Source: Lachnospiraceae bacterium | GTDB lineage: Bacteria; Bacillota; Clostridia; Lachnospirales; Lachnospiraceae | Length of the DNA: 64,000 nucleotides | NCBI GenBank assembly: GCA_022793375.1 | Contig: JAAWCS010000021.1 | Coordinates: forward strand, 86,716 to 150,715 | Direction: 5' to 3' | Part shown: positions 35,584 through 44,205 of the stretch, one piece after another | Layout: every line of letters begins with the position of its first letter | Numbering within the stretch: the stretch's first letter is position 1 | The notes under the pieces: model-generated | What the model was told of the DNA's origin: nothing | What the model saw: the letters and a program-made list of their open reading frames with translations, nothing else | Database searches by the model: none | Made by a program: the position numbers and the translations under genes

Positions 35584-36894
35584 CTACCGCTCCATCTTCC
35601 AGTAAGCCGCGCTGTAAGCCGCAAGCTCGCTGCCGCCGCCAAAATCATGGATCCGGCCGCTCAAAAGGTCCTCCGCCTGGCCGCAGCCCGCGTCAAAATG
35701 CGCCGTAAACGGCTTATCGTCGATATTGATTGCCACTAACACCCGCTCATGCTCCGATTTCCGCTCGAAAATACACTGCAGGTTAGTCAGCACCAGCGAA
35801 CGAAATCCTCCGTAATTGAGCGCTTCGCTCGACTTTTTCACACGGGCCAGACGGCCGATCCACTCGGTCAGTTCATTGGTTATCGGAATCGGCGGACAAG
35901 GCCTGAGCGCCGGATCTCCCTGGCTCTTTTGGCCCTCCTCGCCCCACTCGCTGCCGTAATACACGCAGGGGATTCCCGGCATGCCGAAGCTCAGCGCGTA
36001 CAGCAGCGGCAGATGCGCCCGGTTGGTGAGGATGCTGGCCGCGCGTGTCACATCGTGATTATCGACAAAGGACAGAAGGTGCTTTCCCTTGTACAGCGTC
36101 CACCCTTCGGGTCCGAACTGGCGGTTCAGCGAATGGACGATCTCGAACATATTGCGGCTGTTCATGCTCGACCACAATCCCTTGTAGCATTCATAATTCG
36201 TCACGGAATGCAGCATCGAATCGCCCAAAAGCCGATTGTAATCGCCGTGGAGCACCTCGCCGACCAAGAAGAAATCCGCTTTCAGACCGTCGCAGAAGCT
36301 TCGCAGGCGGCGGATAAATTCCAGGTCCAGGCAATAGGCCACATCCAGCCGCAGTCCGTCGATCTGCCACCACTCCACCCACATGCGCACGCTCTCCAGC
36401 AGGTATTCCACCACGGCCGGATGGTGCAGGTTCAGCTTGACCAGATCATAATTGCCCTCCCAGCCTTCGTACCACAGACCGTCGTTGTACGGGGAATTCC
36501 CGTTAAAATCCAGATGGAACCAGTCCTTGTACGCAGAAGCTTCGCGGTTTTTAAGCACGTCCTGGAAGGCAAAGAAACCGCGGCCCGCATGGTTAAACAC
36601 GCCGTCCAGCACAACGCGGATCCCGTTTTCATGCAGTTTTTTGCAGACTTTGGCAAAATCCTCGTTGGTCCCCAGGCGCACGTCCAGTTTCCGGTAATCC
36701 CTGGCATTATAGCCATGGGTATCGGACTCCAAAAGCGGAGAAAAATAGACGGCGTTGGCCCCGGTCTCCACGATATGGGGAACCCAATCCAATACTTTCA
36801 GAATCCGCGGATTGAGCTGTCCGTCGTTTTCAAAGGGAGCCCCGCAGAACCCCAGGGGATAGATTTGATAAAATACGCTTTCATATGCCCACAT
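35584..36894 (-). CDS. GH13 alpha-amylase-family glycosidase
   Basis: A 436-residue cytoplasmic glucan-acting enzyme without a signal peptide. GH13 regions are visible: I as GVFNHAGRG, II as GLRLDVAY (nucleophile aspartate), III as FLVGEVLHG (acid/base glutamate), IV as FVDNHD. The size and the YESVFYQIYPLGFCG N-terminus suggest a maltodextrin-acting enzyme of the neopullulanase/cyclomaltodextrinase group, but exact specificity is unknown. ATG 36894 has GGAG eight bases upstream; the GTG nine bases earlier is less likely. Confidence 0.92.
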   Translation of the reverse strand: MWAYESVFYQIYPLGFCGAPFENDGQLNPRILKVLDWVPHIVETGANAVYFSPLLESDTHGYNARDYRKLDVRLGTNEDFAKVCKKLHENGIRVVLDGVFNHAGRGFFAFQDVLKNREASAYKDWFHLDFNGNSPYNDGLWYEGWEGNYDLVKLNLHHPAVVEYLLESVRMWVEWWQIDGLRLDVAYCLDLEFIRRLRSFCDGLKADFFLVGEVLHGDYNRLLGDSMLHSVTNYECYKGLWSSMNSRNMFEIVHSLNRQFGPEGWTLYKGKHLLSFVDNHDVTRAASILTNRAHLPLLYALSFGMPGIPCVYYGSEWGEEGQKSQGDPALRPCPPIPITNELTEWIGRLARVKKSSEALNYGGFRSLVLTNLQCIFERKSEHERVLVAINIDDKPFTAHFDAGCGQAEDLLSGRIHDFGGGSELAAYSAAYWKMER

Positions 36895-36918
36895 AATTGA
36901 CACTCCTTTATATTTTAT

Positions 36919-36947
36919 TTGAAGGTTTTTTCGCCGTGCGCTATAAT
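36919..36947 (+). promoter_or_regulatory. Promoter of the MBL-fold gene
   Basis: TTGAAG (36919-36924) and TATAAT (36942-36947) with a 17-base spacer, 38 bases upstream of the start codon. Confidence 0.8.
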
Positions 36948-36984
36948 CTAAGAAAGGTTTATTGTATCCTGCAAGGAGGAAATT

Positions 36985-37713
36985 ATGAAAATAACCTATC
37001 TCTCACACAGCGGCTTTGCCGTAGAACTGCCTGTTGCCACCCTGCTCTTTGACTATTTCAAAGGCCCGCTGCCGGCTTTTTCGTCCGACAAGCCGCTCTT
37101 TCTTTTCGCAAGCCACCAGCACGACGACCATTTTAACCCGGCTCTGTTTCGCCTGGCGGCGCCTTATCCGGACAAGCGGTTTTTGCTGTCGCATGACATT
37201 GCGCGCGCCCGCAAAAAATTCCTGCGGGCCGGCGTTTTGCCGGACGATTTTGAGCAGGCGGTTTTTCTCAGGGCCCATGAAACACAAAGTTTTCCCTGCG
37301 GGCCGGGCCGCCTTACCGTCTCCACGCTTCGCTCCACCGACTTAGGCGTCGCTTTTCTCGTGACCTGCAACGGCCTGCGAATCTACCACGCCGGCGATCT
37401 GAACTGGTGGCTGTGGAGGGGCGCTTCCAGGCAAGAGGCCGGCAATATGGCCGCCAATTTCAAGCGCGAAATAGATTCCCTGCGCGGCCTTTCTCTTGAT
37501 CTGGCTTTCGCGCCCCTTGATCCAAGACAGGAGGAATACTACGGCCTTGGCGTCAATTACCTGTTGGAACAGGTCGCCGTCCGGCATCTGTTTCCCATGC
37601 ACTTTTGGGGGGATTACTCCGTCATGCCGCGCTATCTGGCACAATTTCCCGCGCAGGCGCAGGCCACGCAATTTCACATCGTCGAGCGGGAAGGGCAGTC
37701 CTGGGAACTCTGA
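36985..37713 (+). CDS. MBL-fold metallohydrolase
   Basis: A 242-residue metallo-beta-lactamase-fold protein of the UlaG/YtkL-like group. The metal motif is ASHQHDDHFNP near residue 45 (HxHxDH). Other ligands are in YHAGDLNWW (aspartate near residue 140) and FPMHFWGDY (histidine). Such proteins hydrolyse phosphate esters, lactones or nucleic acids; which applies here is unknown. Start 36985 has AAGGAGGAAATT. It is divergent from the GH13 gene and has its own promoter. Confidence 0.88.
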   Translation: MKITYLSHSGFAVELPVATLLFDYFKGPLPAFSSDKPLFLFASHQHDDHFNPALFRLAAPYPDKRFLLSHDIARARKKFLRAGVLPDDFEQAVFLRAHETQSFPCGPGRLTVSTLRSTDLGVAFLVTCNGLRIYHAGDLNWWLWRGASRQEAGNMAANFKREIDSLRGLSLDLAFAPLDPRQEEYYGLGVNYLLEQVAVRHLFPMHFWGDYSVMPRYLAQFPAQAQATQFHIVEREGQSWEL

Positions 37714-37771
37714 GTCGCTTTCGGAAAAGAAGCAGCCGTCCGCCTGTGCGCAACCGCTGCTTCCTGGTTTG

Positions 37772-38824
37772 TCAAAACATAAACTCATACTCGATTCTGT
37801 GTCGGTAATTCTCGCCGGCCCGCAGTATCTTAGGCTCCAGTTCCGGCATATTGACCGCGTTGGGGAACGACTGGCATTCCAGCGCCACCGCGCAGTCCTC
37901 CGAAGAGGTCACGCCGCCGGCCAGCGTAAAGCTCTCGTCAATGAAGCCGCCGGTGTAGACGACCATACAGCGCCCGGTCGGACTCTTAATGCGCACGCCG
38001 CGCCCGCTGGCCGGGTCGCACAGTTCTGCCAGCACCTCTCCGGCCGCCGCGGCCGCCCGCACGTCAAAGGCATGGTCCAGCCCCCGCGCCTTCTGAATCT
38101 GCGCATTCTGCGGATCGGTCTCAAAGGCGTCGAACAGGATCCGCGCTTTACGATAGTCAAACGGGGTCCCGTCCACCGGCGCCAGCGCCAGCGGAAGATT
38201 CTGTTCGTCGCTGACCATATACGAGGGAGCCGCCACATACAGCCGCTGCCCCAGTGCGGAAGCGCCGAAGTTTCCCGTAAAGTTAAAATAGGCGTGATTG
38301 GTCATATCCACATAGGTATCCCGGTCCGACACGGCGCTGTAATCCACGGTCAGACGATTTTCCTGATCCAGCTTGTAGGTCGCGGAAAAAATACGGTTGC
38401 CGGGGAAACCTTCCAAATCCTCCGGAAGCACCAGCGACAGCCCTACTTTGGCTTCGCCGTCCCTGACGCAGGACTGCAGGATCGTCCATTCCAGGAAGGA
38501 GGCGTTTACCTTGCCGCCATGCAGGCAGGTAACGCCGTTTTCATTGGGGGTGAGCGGATAAATCTTATTGCCGATGGCAAAACGGCTGCCGGCAATCCGT
38601 CCGGCTACCGGAGCCACCGCCGCGCCGGCAAACAGCCCGTTGCCCGCATAATCGGCCGGATCCGCGAAATTCAGACACACATTGACCCGGCTTTTGTCGG
38701 CCCCCGGCAGTTCCACCCGTTCGATCGCCGCCCCCATCGTACCGATCTGCACGACCATTCCCCGATCGTTTTCCAGCCTGTAACCTGCCGCCTTCCCGTT
38801 TCGTTCTACTCTCGTAATCTGCAA
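37772..38824 (-). CDS. galM: Aldose 1-epimerase (galactose mutarotase)
   Basis: Interconverts alpha- and beta-anomers of galactose or glucose. The 350-residue protein has the catalytic histidine in NHAYFNFTG and the acid/base glutamate near the C-terminal ALECQSFPNAVN, plus substrate-contact GRIAGSRF. The start ATG at 38824 follows GGAGGAGAGG. It is downstream of a flavodoxin-like gene on the same strand with a 38-base gap. The role in sugar catabolism is clear; which hexose is favoured is not. Confidence 0.92.
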   Translation of the reverse strand: MQITRVERNGKAAGYRLENDRGMVVQIGTMGAAIERVELPGADKSRVNVCLNFADPADYAGNGLFAGAAVAPVAGRIAGSRFAIGNKIYPLTPNENGVTCLHGGKVNASFLEWTILQSCVRDGEAKVGLSLVLPEDLEGFPGNRIFSATYKLDQENRLTVDYSAVSDRDTYVDMTNHAYFNFTGNFGASALGQRLYVAAPSYMVSDEQNLPLALAPVDGTPFDYRKARILFDAFETDPQNAQIQKARGLDHAFDVRAAAAAGEVLAELCDPASGRGVRIKSPTGRCMVVYTGGFIDESFTLAGGVTSSEDCAVALECQSFPNAVNMPELEPKILRAGENYRHRIEYEFMF

Positions 38825-38862
38825 GTCCCTCTCCTCCTTCGGTTTGTTATCGTAACTCTATC

Positions 38863-39480
38863 CTAGCGGATGAAATTCGTCCGCGCCGGTTTCTCCTTTT
38901 TGGGAAGGCCAAACCGCTCCTTTCCAAGCTCGATGCTCTTCATCAGGAAAGCCATATTCCTCGCCAGGGTACGCATGGTCTGCAATCCTTCGAGATCCCC
39001 TTCGGCCTCGCCGGGCATCCGTCCGTGAACGCTGTTCCAGTACTGGCTGGAGGCCACCGGCATTCCGGAAATCGTAAAAAATTTGTTCAGTTCGTCAAAC
39101 GTCGCCGACAAACCGCCCCGCCTGGCCGCCACCACACCGGCGCCGACCTTCATCCGCTTGTCAAAGGGCGTACTGTAAAACAGACGGTGCAGAAACGCAA
39201 TCAGCGTTGCGTTGGCCGAAGCGTAATACACCGGACTACCGACCACCAGGCCGTCGCAGGCCTCGAATTTAGGGGCCGTCTCGTTTACCAGATCGTCAAA
39301 GACACACTTCCCTGTCTTGCTGCAGCTGTAACAACCGATACAGCCGCGGATGTCCTGCGCACCGATCTGCAGAAGTTCCGTCTCGATGCCCTCTTGTGCA
39401 AAAATCTTTTCCATCTCATGCAGCGCAGCATATGTATTGCCATTGGCGTGCGGACTGCCATTGATCATCAATACCTTCAT
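38863..39480 (-). CDS. Flavodoxin-like NAD(P)H:FMN reductase family protein
   Basis: A 205-residue flavoprotein. The N-terminus MKVLMINGSPHANGNTYAAL is the FMN-phosphate-binding loop, and VVGSPVYYASANATLIAF the second flavin contact. The cysteine cluster CIGCYSCSKTGKC near residue 47 resembles iron-sulfur flavoproteins, so it may carry a cluster as well as FMN. It starts 18 bases after a small cysteine-rich gene, likely in one operon. The electron partner and substrate are unknown. Confidence 0.85.
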   Translation of the reverse strand: MKVLMINGSPHANGNTYAALHEMEKIFAQEGIETELLQIGAQDIRGCIGCYSCSKTGKCVFDDLVNETAPKFEACDGLVVGSPVYYASANATLIAFLHRLFYSTPFDKRMKVGAGVVAARRGGLSATFDELNKFFTISGMPVASSQYWNSVHGRMPGEAEGDLEGLQTMRTLARNMAFLMKSIELGKERFGLPKKEKPARTNFIR

Positions 39481-39498
39481 TCTCTGACTCCTCGTCTC

Positions 39499-39693
39499 TT
39501 AAATCAGTCCTCTGTCGCGGCACAAGGCCTCTACGCTTCTGTCATAGGTCGCTTCCGCCTCTTTGGAAAAAAAGCAGCCGGGCACGCCTTCGCCGTGGTC
39601 ACGGTGATGCGCCACACAGGCACAGCATTTTCCGTGCCGCGGGCAGTCATAGGTGCAGGGACACGGTCTGTGGTTATCACAATTTGCCATCAT
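39499..39693 (-). CDS. Small cysteine-rich DUF6485-type protein
   Basis: A 64-residue protein with paired cysteines (CDNHRPCPCTYDCPRHGKCCACVAHH), which look metal- or cluster-binding. It is followed by GVPGCFFSKEAEATYDRSVEA. The pattern matches a small uncharacterised family common in clostridia. ATG 39693 was chosen for an AAAGGAG six bases upstream; 39690 is equally plausible. It precedes a flavodoxin-like gene. Confidence 0.8.
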   Translation of the reverse strand: MMANCDNHRPCPCTYDCPRHGKCCACVAHHRDHGEGVPGCFFSKEAEATYDRSVEALCRDRGLI

Positions 39694-39723
39694 CAATCAC
39701 TCCTTTGCACAGGTACTTTTTTG

Positions 39724-39759
39724 AAAAAGAAAGCCGGGGAGTTTTATCGTTCCCCGACT
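39724..39759 (-). terminator. Intrinsic terminator after the FAD/FMN reductase
   Basis: AGTCGGGGA (39751-39759 on the minus strand) pairs with TCCCCGGCT (39732-39740) with one wobble, followed by TTCTTTTTC. It lies upstream of the DUF6485 gene. Confidence 0.8.
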
Positions 39760-39880
39760 TTTATTATACTGCCGCTTTGTGCATTCTGCAACATAATTTT
39801 CAGACATGTCCGCTAAATTCGACATGTCCGCCAAATTGCAGCGATTCGGCCATGGCGCTTCGATTTTATCAGAGCCACCC

Positions 39881-41878
39881 TCACTCATGCTGGCGCGTCA
39901 CGTATTCATACGCCGACTCGCCGCCCAGCAGGCCGGAGGTAAAGGCCCAGCCCATGCCCGCGCCGCTGCCGGTATACATGTCGCAGTACAAGGTGCTGCT
40001 GGCGTCGCATCCGACCGCAAACAGACCGGGAATCGGCTGGTTCGTCTCGTTTAGCACCTTAAACTCGTCGTTGATGACCAGTCCCGTCACGGTTCCCAGG
40101 TTGTTGCAGGTGGATTCCACCAGATAGTACGGACCTTCGCCGTAAGCTACCAGATATTGTTCCGGCTTTAAGTACTGGCTGTCTTTTCTCGCCGCACAGC
40201 AGCTTTCATAGTCCGTAAAGGTCCTTACAAACGTATCCACGTCAAAGCCGGCGTTTGCGGCCAGTTCCTCGATCGTCTCCCCGTAAAAACCCCAGCCGCC
40301 GTCTACCATGTCCTTCATCACCTGTTCCACGCCTTCCCAGGGCGTGTCAATTTCATAGGCCGGCGCGTATTCCGGGGGCAGTCCGGGCTTACTGTCCACC
40401 CCGATCGCGGCCAGGCCGCCCTGCTCCAGTTTGTCCAGCGTAGACTGGGAAAGAAGCACATAGGTATAACCGCCGGTAAACGCTGCCGCGTTGGAGGCCG
40501 CTACCGCCGTATTATTGTTCCCCTCGTTGCGGAAGCGGGCGCCGGTCGCACTGACATTCAAGAGCGAAGGCACGTAACACAGAATCATTGGGTAACGCGT
40601 ATGGAACAAATCATAGCCCTTTAAATTGGCCGTCGCCAATGTCTGGTGCAGCATCAGGCCGCCTAAGTTGGTCGGCACTTTCGCGCCGATTTCCCAGGCC
40701 ATTTTCATGCCCTCGCCCCGGGCCGTATACAGCCCGCCCACAACGCCGTTGAAGCCGGTCAGTTCCTGCACCCAGGCCGCGTCGCCGCCGAATCCGCCGG
40801 TAGCGATCACCACGGCTTTGGCCTGCACCGTCAAAGTCGAACCGTCCGCTCTCTCACAGACTACGCCGATGACCGCGCCGCTGTCGTCGGTCAAAAGGCT
40901 CTTGGCCGTCGTCTCTTTGTAGACCGCCCCGCCGTTTCCGCTTACCGCCGTCTCTAACATCGCTTCGTAGGCCGGCATTCTCTGATCGTAGTCAAACAGC
41001 ATGTTAAAGCCGGCGCCGAAGGCCGGGAAGCTGAGCATCCCAAAGCCATGGTCGTTCAGATAATCGACGGTCCTGCCCGCGTTGTCAATGTAGGCGCGCA
41101 GCAGGCTTCCGTCTACGCGCCAGTGCTCATAGGTGATCCACTCTTCAAAATATTCGTCCTTCAGCGTTTCTACGTCTACGCCCGCCTCCAGGTCGGCCTT
41201 CGTGCCATACGCGGTCACGCCAAACGACTGCAGGCTGGCGCCGCCCAGGATTGTTGTCTTTTCAATCAGCGCGACCTGCGCTCCCTTCTCTCCTGCCGCC
41301 GTAGCCGCCAGGATTCCCGAAGCGCCGGCCCCTACTACGGCAATGTCTACCGTCACGGTTTCATCGGCGCCTTTTTCTACGGGAATTTGCGTCCTGAAAT
41401 CCGCCGGATTGCCGCCCGCCGCTTCAATACACTTCTCAACGGCGCTGCGGATGGCCGCGCTGGTAATCGTGGCGCCGGCCACCGCGTCCACCTGCGTGGA
41501 ATTTGTCTCGGCAATCTTTTTCTCCATCGCCAAAACCGCCGCCGAGGTATAGACGCTCGTTTCCATGTGGTCCGTCACTTTTACGGAGGAAATCTTTTTG
41601 TCTTTGATTACCGTTTCTACCGTAAGGTCGGCGTTTCTGCCCTGGACGGTCGCCGTATAGGTCCCGTCATTGACCGCAATTTCCCCGCTCGTTTGCATCT
41701 CGGTCGATTCCGGGATTGTCTCAGCCGGCGTGCTGGCAGCCGGCTCCTCCTTTTGCGCCTGCGTGGATGCCGCCTGTGAATCCGCCGGCTGTGTCTGCGC
41801 ATCGTTCGCGCACCCCGCCGCGCCAAGCGCCAGCACTGCCGCCAGCACAAGGGCCGGCCATCTTCGTGTTCTCTTCAT
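39881..41878 (-). CDS. FAD-dependent reductase with covalent-FMN domain (urocanate/fumarate reductase-like lipoprotein)
   Basis: A 665-residue exported reductase. The lipoprotein signal LAAVLALGAAGC is followed by a Ser/Pro/Glu-rich linker. An FMN-binding domain (about residues 75-155) has VDAVAGATITSAAI, the motif that accepts FMN covalently on threonine. A flavocytochrome-c/fumarate-reductase-type domain follows (VDIAVVGAGASGILAATAAGEKG, with VVIATGGFGGD). Such enzymes reduce urocanate, fumarate, cinnamates or other organic acceptors. The substrate is unknown. Start 41878 (MKRTRRWPAL) has AAAGGGGAAAG upstream. A MerR-type promoter precedes it. Confidence 0.9.
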   Translation of the reverse strand: MKRTRRWPALVLAAVLALGAAGCANDAQTQPADSQAASTQAQKEEPAASTPAETIPESTEMQTSGEIAVNDGTYTATVQGRNADLTVETVIKDKKISSVKVTDHMETSVYTSAAVLAMEKKIAETNSTQVDAVAGATITSAAIRSAVEKCIEAAGGNPADFRTQIPVEKGADETVTVDIAVVGAGASGILAATAAGEKGAQVALIEKTTILGGASLQSFGVTAYGTKADLEAGVDVETLKDEYFEEWITYEHWRVDGSLLRAYIDNAGRTVDYLNDHGFGMLSFPAFGAGFNMLFDYDQRMPAYEAMLETAVSGNGGAVYKETTAKSLLTDDSGAVIGVVCERADGSTLTVQAKAVVIATGGFGGDAAWVQELTGFNGVVGGLYTARGEGMKMAWEIGAKVPTNLGGLMLHQTLATANLKGYDLFHTRYPMILCYVPSLLNVSATGARFRNEGNNNTAVAASNAAAFTGGYTYVLLSQSTLDKLEQGGLAAIGVDSKPGLPPEYAPAYEIDTPWEGVEQVMKDMVDGGWGFYGETIEELAANAGFDVDTFVRTFTDYESCCAARKDSQYLKPEQYLVAYGEGPYYLVESTCNNLGTVTGLVINDEFKVLNETNQPIPGLFAVGCDASSTLYCDMYTGSGAGMGWAFTSGLLGGESAYEYVTRQHE

Positions 41879-41929
41879 AGCTTCTTTCCCCTTTCCTGTT
41901 GTTAGCAGCTTTACAAGGCTGTCATACAA

Positions 41930-41960
41930 AGAATAAACCTTGCAGTAACTGCAAGGTCAA
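41930..41960 (-). promoter_or_regulatory. MerR-type promoter with 19-base spacer and perfect dyad
   Basis: On the minus strand TTGACC (41955-41960) and TATTCT (41930-41935) are 19 bases apart, the over-long spacing twisted into shape by MerR activators. Between them, ACCTTGCAGT (41937-41946) and ACTGCAAGGT (41948-41957) form a perfect 10-1-10 dyad centred at 41947. It drives the FAD/FMN reductase and is adjacent to the merR-type gene. Confidence 0.88.
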
Positions 41961-41978
41961 GACTTTCACGATCTTTTT

Positions 41979-42794
41979 CTATTGTTCAATCGGTGCAAAC
42001 AATTTAATATAATGAACGATTTCTTCCTCAAATTCCGGCAGCAAAAGAACTCCGATTAAATCTCCTGCCAGACGATACCCCCGCTCCTCCATATACGATA
42101 ACAACGGTTCCAGTTCGTTTGCCGTCAGTTCCTTTTGCAGGCTTCGGACAATCGTCACCGCCATCGGCGCCGTCCGATGATACTCGCCAAAGCGCCTCAG
42201 TTCCGCTTCCACCGGCTTTCCGCGCACTTGCCTGGCCAGGATCCCCAATCCCCAGTCAAAGATCAGCCCGTTTTCTGAGCGCAGACTTTCCCGGCGGATG
42301 CGCACGGTCATGCGGGTAAAGGGAACCATATTTTGAAGCGTTTCCACCGCCTGCTCTTTTTCTTTTCGTTCGATTAAATCGTTCTGGCGCGTACCGGACA
42401 GACGGTAGAAATCCTCCCCCTCTGTCTGAATCCAGCACTCTCCCGGAGCTTTTTCGATCTGTTCGATCTGCTGCGCGAAATAGTCCACCTGCTCTTTTAG
42501 AGACAGAAGCTCCTCTGCCTGCCGCTGTAACTCCTGCGATTTTTGCCGGATCTTTTGACCGATCGTCTTTAAATCCGAGAATTGAAAATACTCCTGAATT
42601 TCGTCCAGCGAAAATCCCAAGGCCCGGTATAAACGGCAATACAGCACACGCCGGACATCTAAATCCGTGTACCGCCGATACCCGTTTTCGGCATCCCGCT
42701 CAGGCTTTAGAATGCCGAGCGTTTCATAATAGCGCAGCGTCTGCGCATTGACCCCTATGATTTTGGCAAATTTCCCGACCGAAAACTCTCCCAT
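41979..42794 (-). CDS. MerR-family regulator with GyrI-like effector domain
   Basis: A 271-residue activator. The N-terminal winged helix is FSVGKFAKIIGVNAQTLRYYETLGILKP with YRRYTDLDVRRVLYCRLYRALGFSLDEIQEYF, then a coiled coil (about residues 75-115). A C-terminal domain ends LIGVLLLPEFEEEIVHYIKLFAPIEQ, like the multidrug-binding GyrI/BmrR fold. Start 42794 (MGEFSVGKF) fits the family. Its likely target is the 41930-41960 promoter directly downstream, so it may sense the reductase's substrate or a related organic compound. Confidence 0.9.
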   Translation of the reverse strand: MGEFSVGKFAKIIGVNAQTLRYYETLGILKPERDAENGYRRYTDLDVRRVLYCRLYRALGFSLDEIQEYFQFSDLKTIGQKIRQKSQELQRQAEELLSLKEQVDYFAQQIEQIEKAPGECWIQTEGEDFYRLSGTRQNDLIERKEKEQAVETLQNMVPFTRMTVRIRRESLRSENGLIFDWGLGILARQVRGKPVEAELRRFGEYHRTAPMAVTIVRSLQKELTANELEPLLSYMEERGYRLAGDLIGVLLLPEFEEEIVHYIKLFAPIEQ

Positions 42795-42843
42795 GACCTG
42801 TCCCTTTCCCGCCCTGTAAGCCTTTTTGCGCAGAAAGCGCCCG

Positions 42844-44172
42844 TTATCGACCTTCCTCCTGCCCCTTCCACGCAAGGATCGCCCGCAGGCTCTCTGCAAT
42901 CTCAGCTTCCGCGCCTGCTTTGCCCGGATGGTAATAGCGCCGTCCCCGCATCGACTCCGGCAGGCACTGCATATGCGTCAGCTTTTCTTCGGTGTCGTGG
43001 GCATATTCGTATTGTTCCCCGTAATGCAGCTCCTTCATCAACGCAGTCGGCGCGTTGCGAAGCTGCAGCGGGACCGGTTCCGCCAGCTGTCTCTTGGCGT
43101 CCAGTTTCGCCTGCTCGTATGCCATGTACAGGGAGTTGGATTTCGGCGCCATTGAAAGATAGACGGCCGCGTGGGTCAAATGGACGCTGCACTCCGGCAT
43201 GCCGATGAAATGGCTGGCCTGGTAGGCGTTCACCGCCACCGTAAGCGCCTGGCTGTCCGCCATCCCCACATCCTCGCTGGCAAAGCGGATCAGCCGCCTG
43301 GCTACGTACAGCGGGTCCTCTCCCGCCTCCAGCATCCGCGCCAGCCAGTAAACCGCCGCATCCGGATCGCTGTTGCGCATCGATTTATGCAGGGCGGAAA
43401 TCAGATTATAGTGCTCTTCGCCGTTTTTGTCATACAAAAGCGCCTTGCCGCCGATGCACTGATCGACGATTTCCCGCGTCACGGTAGTACGGCCTGTCTT
43501 GTCAAGCTGTCCGTTCGTTATCGCCATCTCCAGCGTATTCAGCGCCGTGCGGGCATCTCCGTTGGCAAAAATAGCGATCGCAGTCAGCAGGCTTTCTTCG
43601 ATGGAAACCTCCAGGTATCCGAACCCCTTCGGACTGCGAAGCGCCTGCAATAACAGTTCTTTTACGTTCTCCGTTGTCAGCGCTTTCAGCACAAACACCT
43701 TACAGCGGGACAAAAGAGCCGCGTTGATTTCAAACGAAGGGTTCTCCGTCGTGGCCCCGATCAGGATGATGCTGCCCTTTTCCACATAGGGCAGAAAGGC
43801 GTCCTGCTGCGCTTTGTTGAACCGATGGATTTCGTCCACGAATAAAAGCGTCTTGATCCCCATACGGCGGCTGTTTTCCGCCCGCGCCATGACCTCTTTG
43901 ATCTCCCGTATACCGCTGGTAACCGCGCTGAAATTGACAAATTCCGCGTGGGTGCGGCTGGCGATGATGCTGGCCAGCGTCGTCTTGCCCACCCCCGGCG
44001 GGCCCCAGAAAATCATCGACGGAATCTGGTCGGAGTCGATCAGGCGGCGCAGCACCTTTCCCTCTCCCAGCAGGTGCTCCTGGCCGGCAAATTCCTTCAG
44101 CGATTCCGGGCGCAGGCGGCTGGCTAACGGATTCATTGCCGCCCGGTCGTCAAAAAGAGAGTACTGCTCCAT
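42844..44172 (-). CDS. rarA: Replication-associated recombination protein A (RarA/MgsA)
   Basis: An AAA+ ATPase acting at stalled replication forks. The 442-residue length is normal. Walker A is GPPGVGKTTLA near residue 60, Walker B TLLFVDEIHRFNKAQQD, and the sensor-1 region VLIGATTENPSFEIN. The C-terminal tetramerisation domain includes RYYHP. The N-terminus MEQYSLFDD contains QYSLF, which matches the bacterial sliding-clamp-binding pattern QxSLF. It lies 33 bases after a YwqG-type gene. Confidence 0.95.
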   Translation of the reverse strand: MEQYSLFDDRAAMNPLASRLRPESLKEFAGQEHLLGEGKVLRRLIDSDQIPSMIFWGPPGVGKTTLASIIASRTHAEFVNFSAVTSGIREIKEVMARAENSRRMGIKTLLFVDEIHRFNKAQQDAFLPYVEKGSIILIGATTENPSFEINAALLSRCKVFVLKALTTENVKELLLQALRSPKGFGYLEVSIEESLLTAIAIFANGDARTALNTLEMAITNGQLDKTGRTTVTREIVDQCIGGKALLYDKNGEEHYNLISALHKSMRNSDPDAAVYWLARMLEAGEDPLYVARRLIRFASEDVGMADSQALTVAVNAYQASHFIGMPECSVHLTHAAVYLSMAPKSNSLYMAYEQAKLDAKRQLAEPVPLQLRNAPTALMKELHYGEQYEYAHDTEEKLTHMQCLPESMRGRRYYHPGKAGAEAEIAESLRAILAWKGQEEGR

Positions 44173-44205
44173 ATCAAATTCCTTTCTGAATCGGTCTCAG
44201 CGTTT

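Noticed and set aside
35749..36900. 383-codon plus-strand frame opposite the GH13 gene
   Set aside because: The GH13 reading shows all catalytic motifs; the antisense frame has none and no ribosome binding site.
37496..38866. 456-codon plus-strand frame across the MBL gene end and the mutarotase
   Set aside because: Spans the end of one clear gene and the antisense of another; product is low-quality Arg/His-rich sequence.
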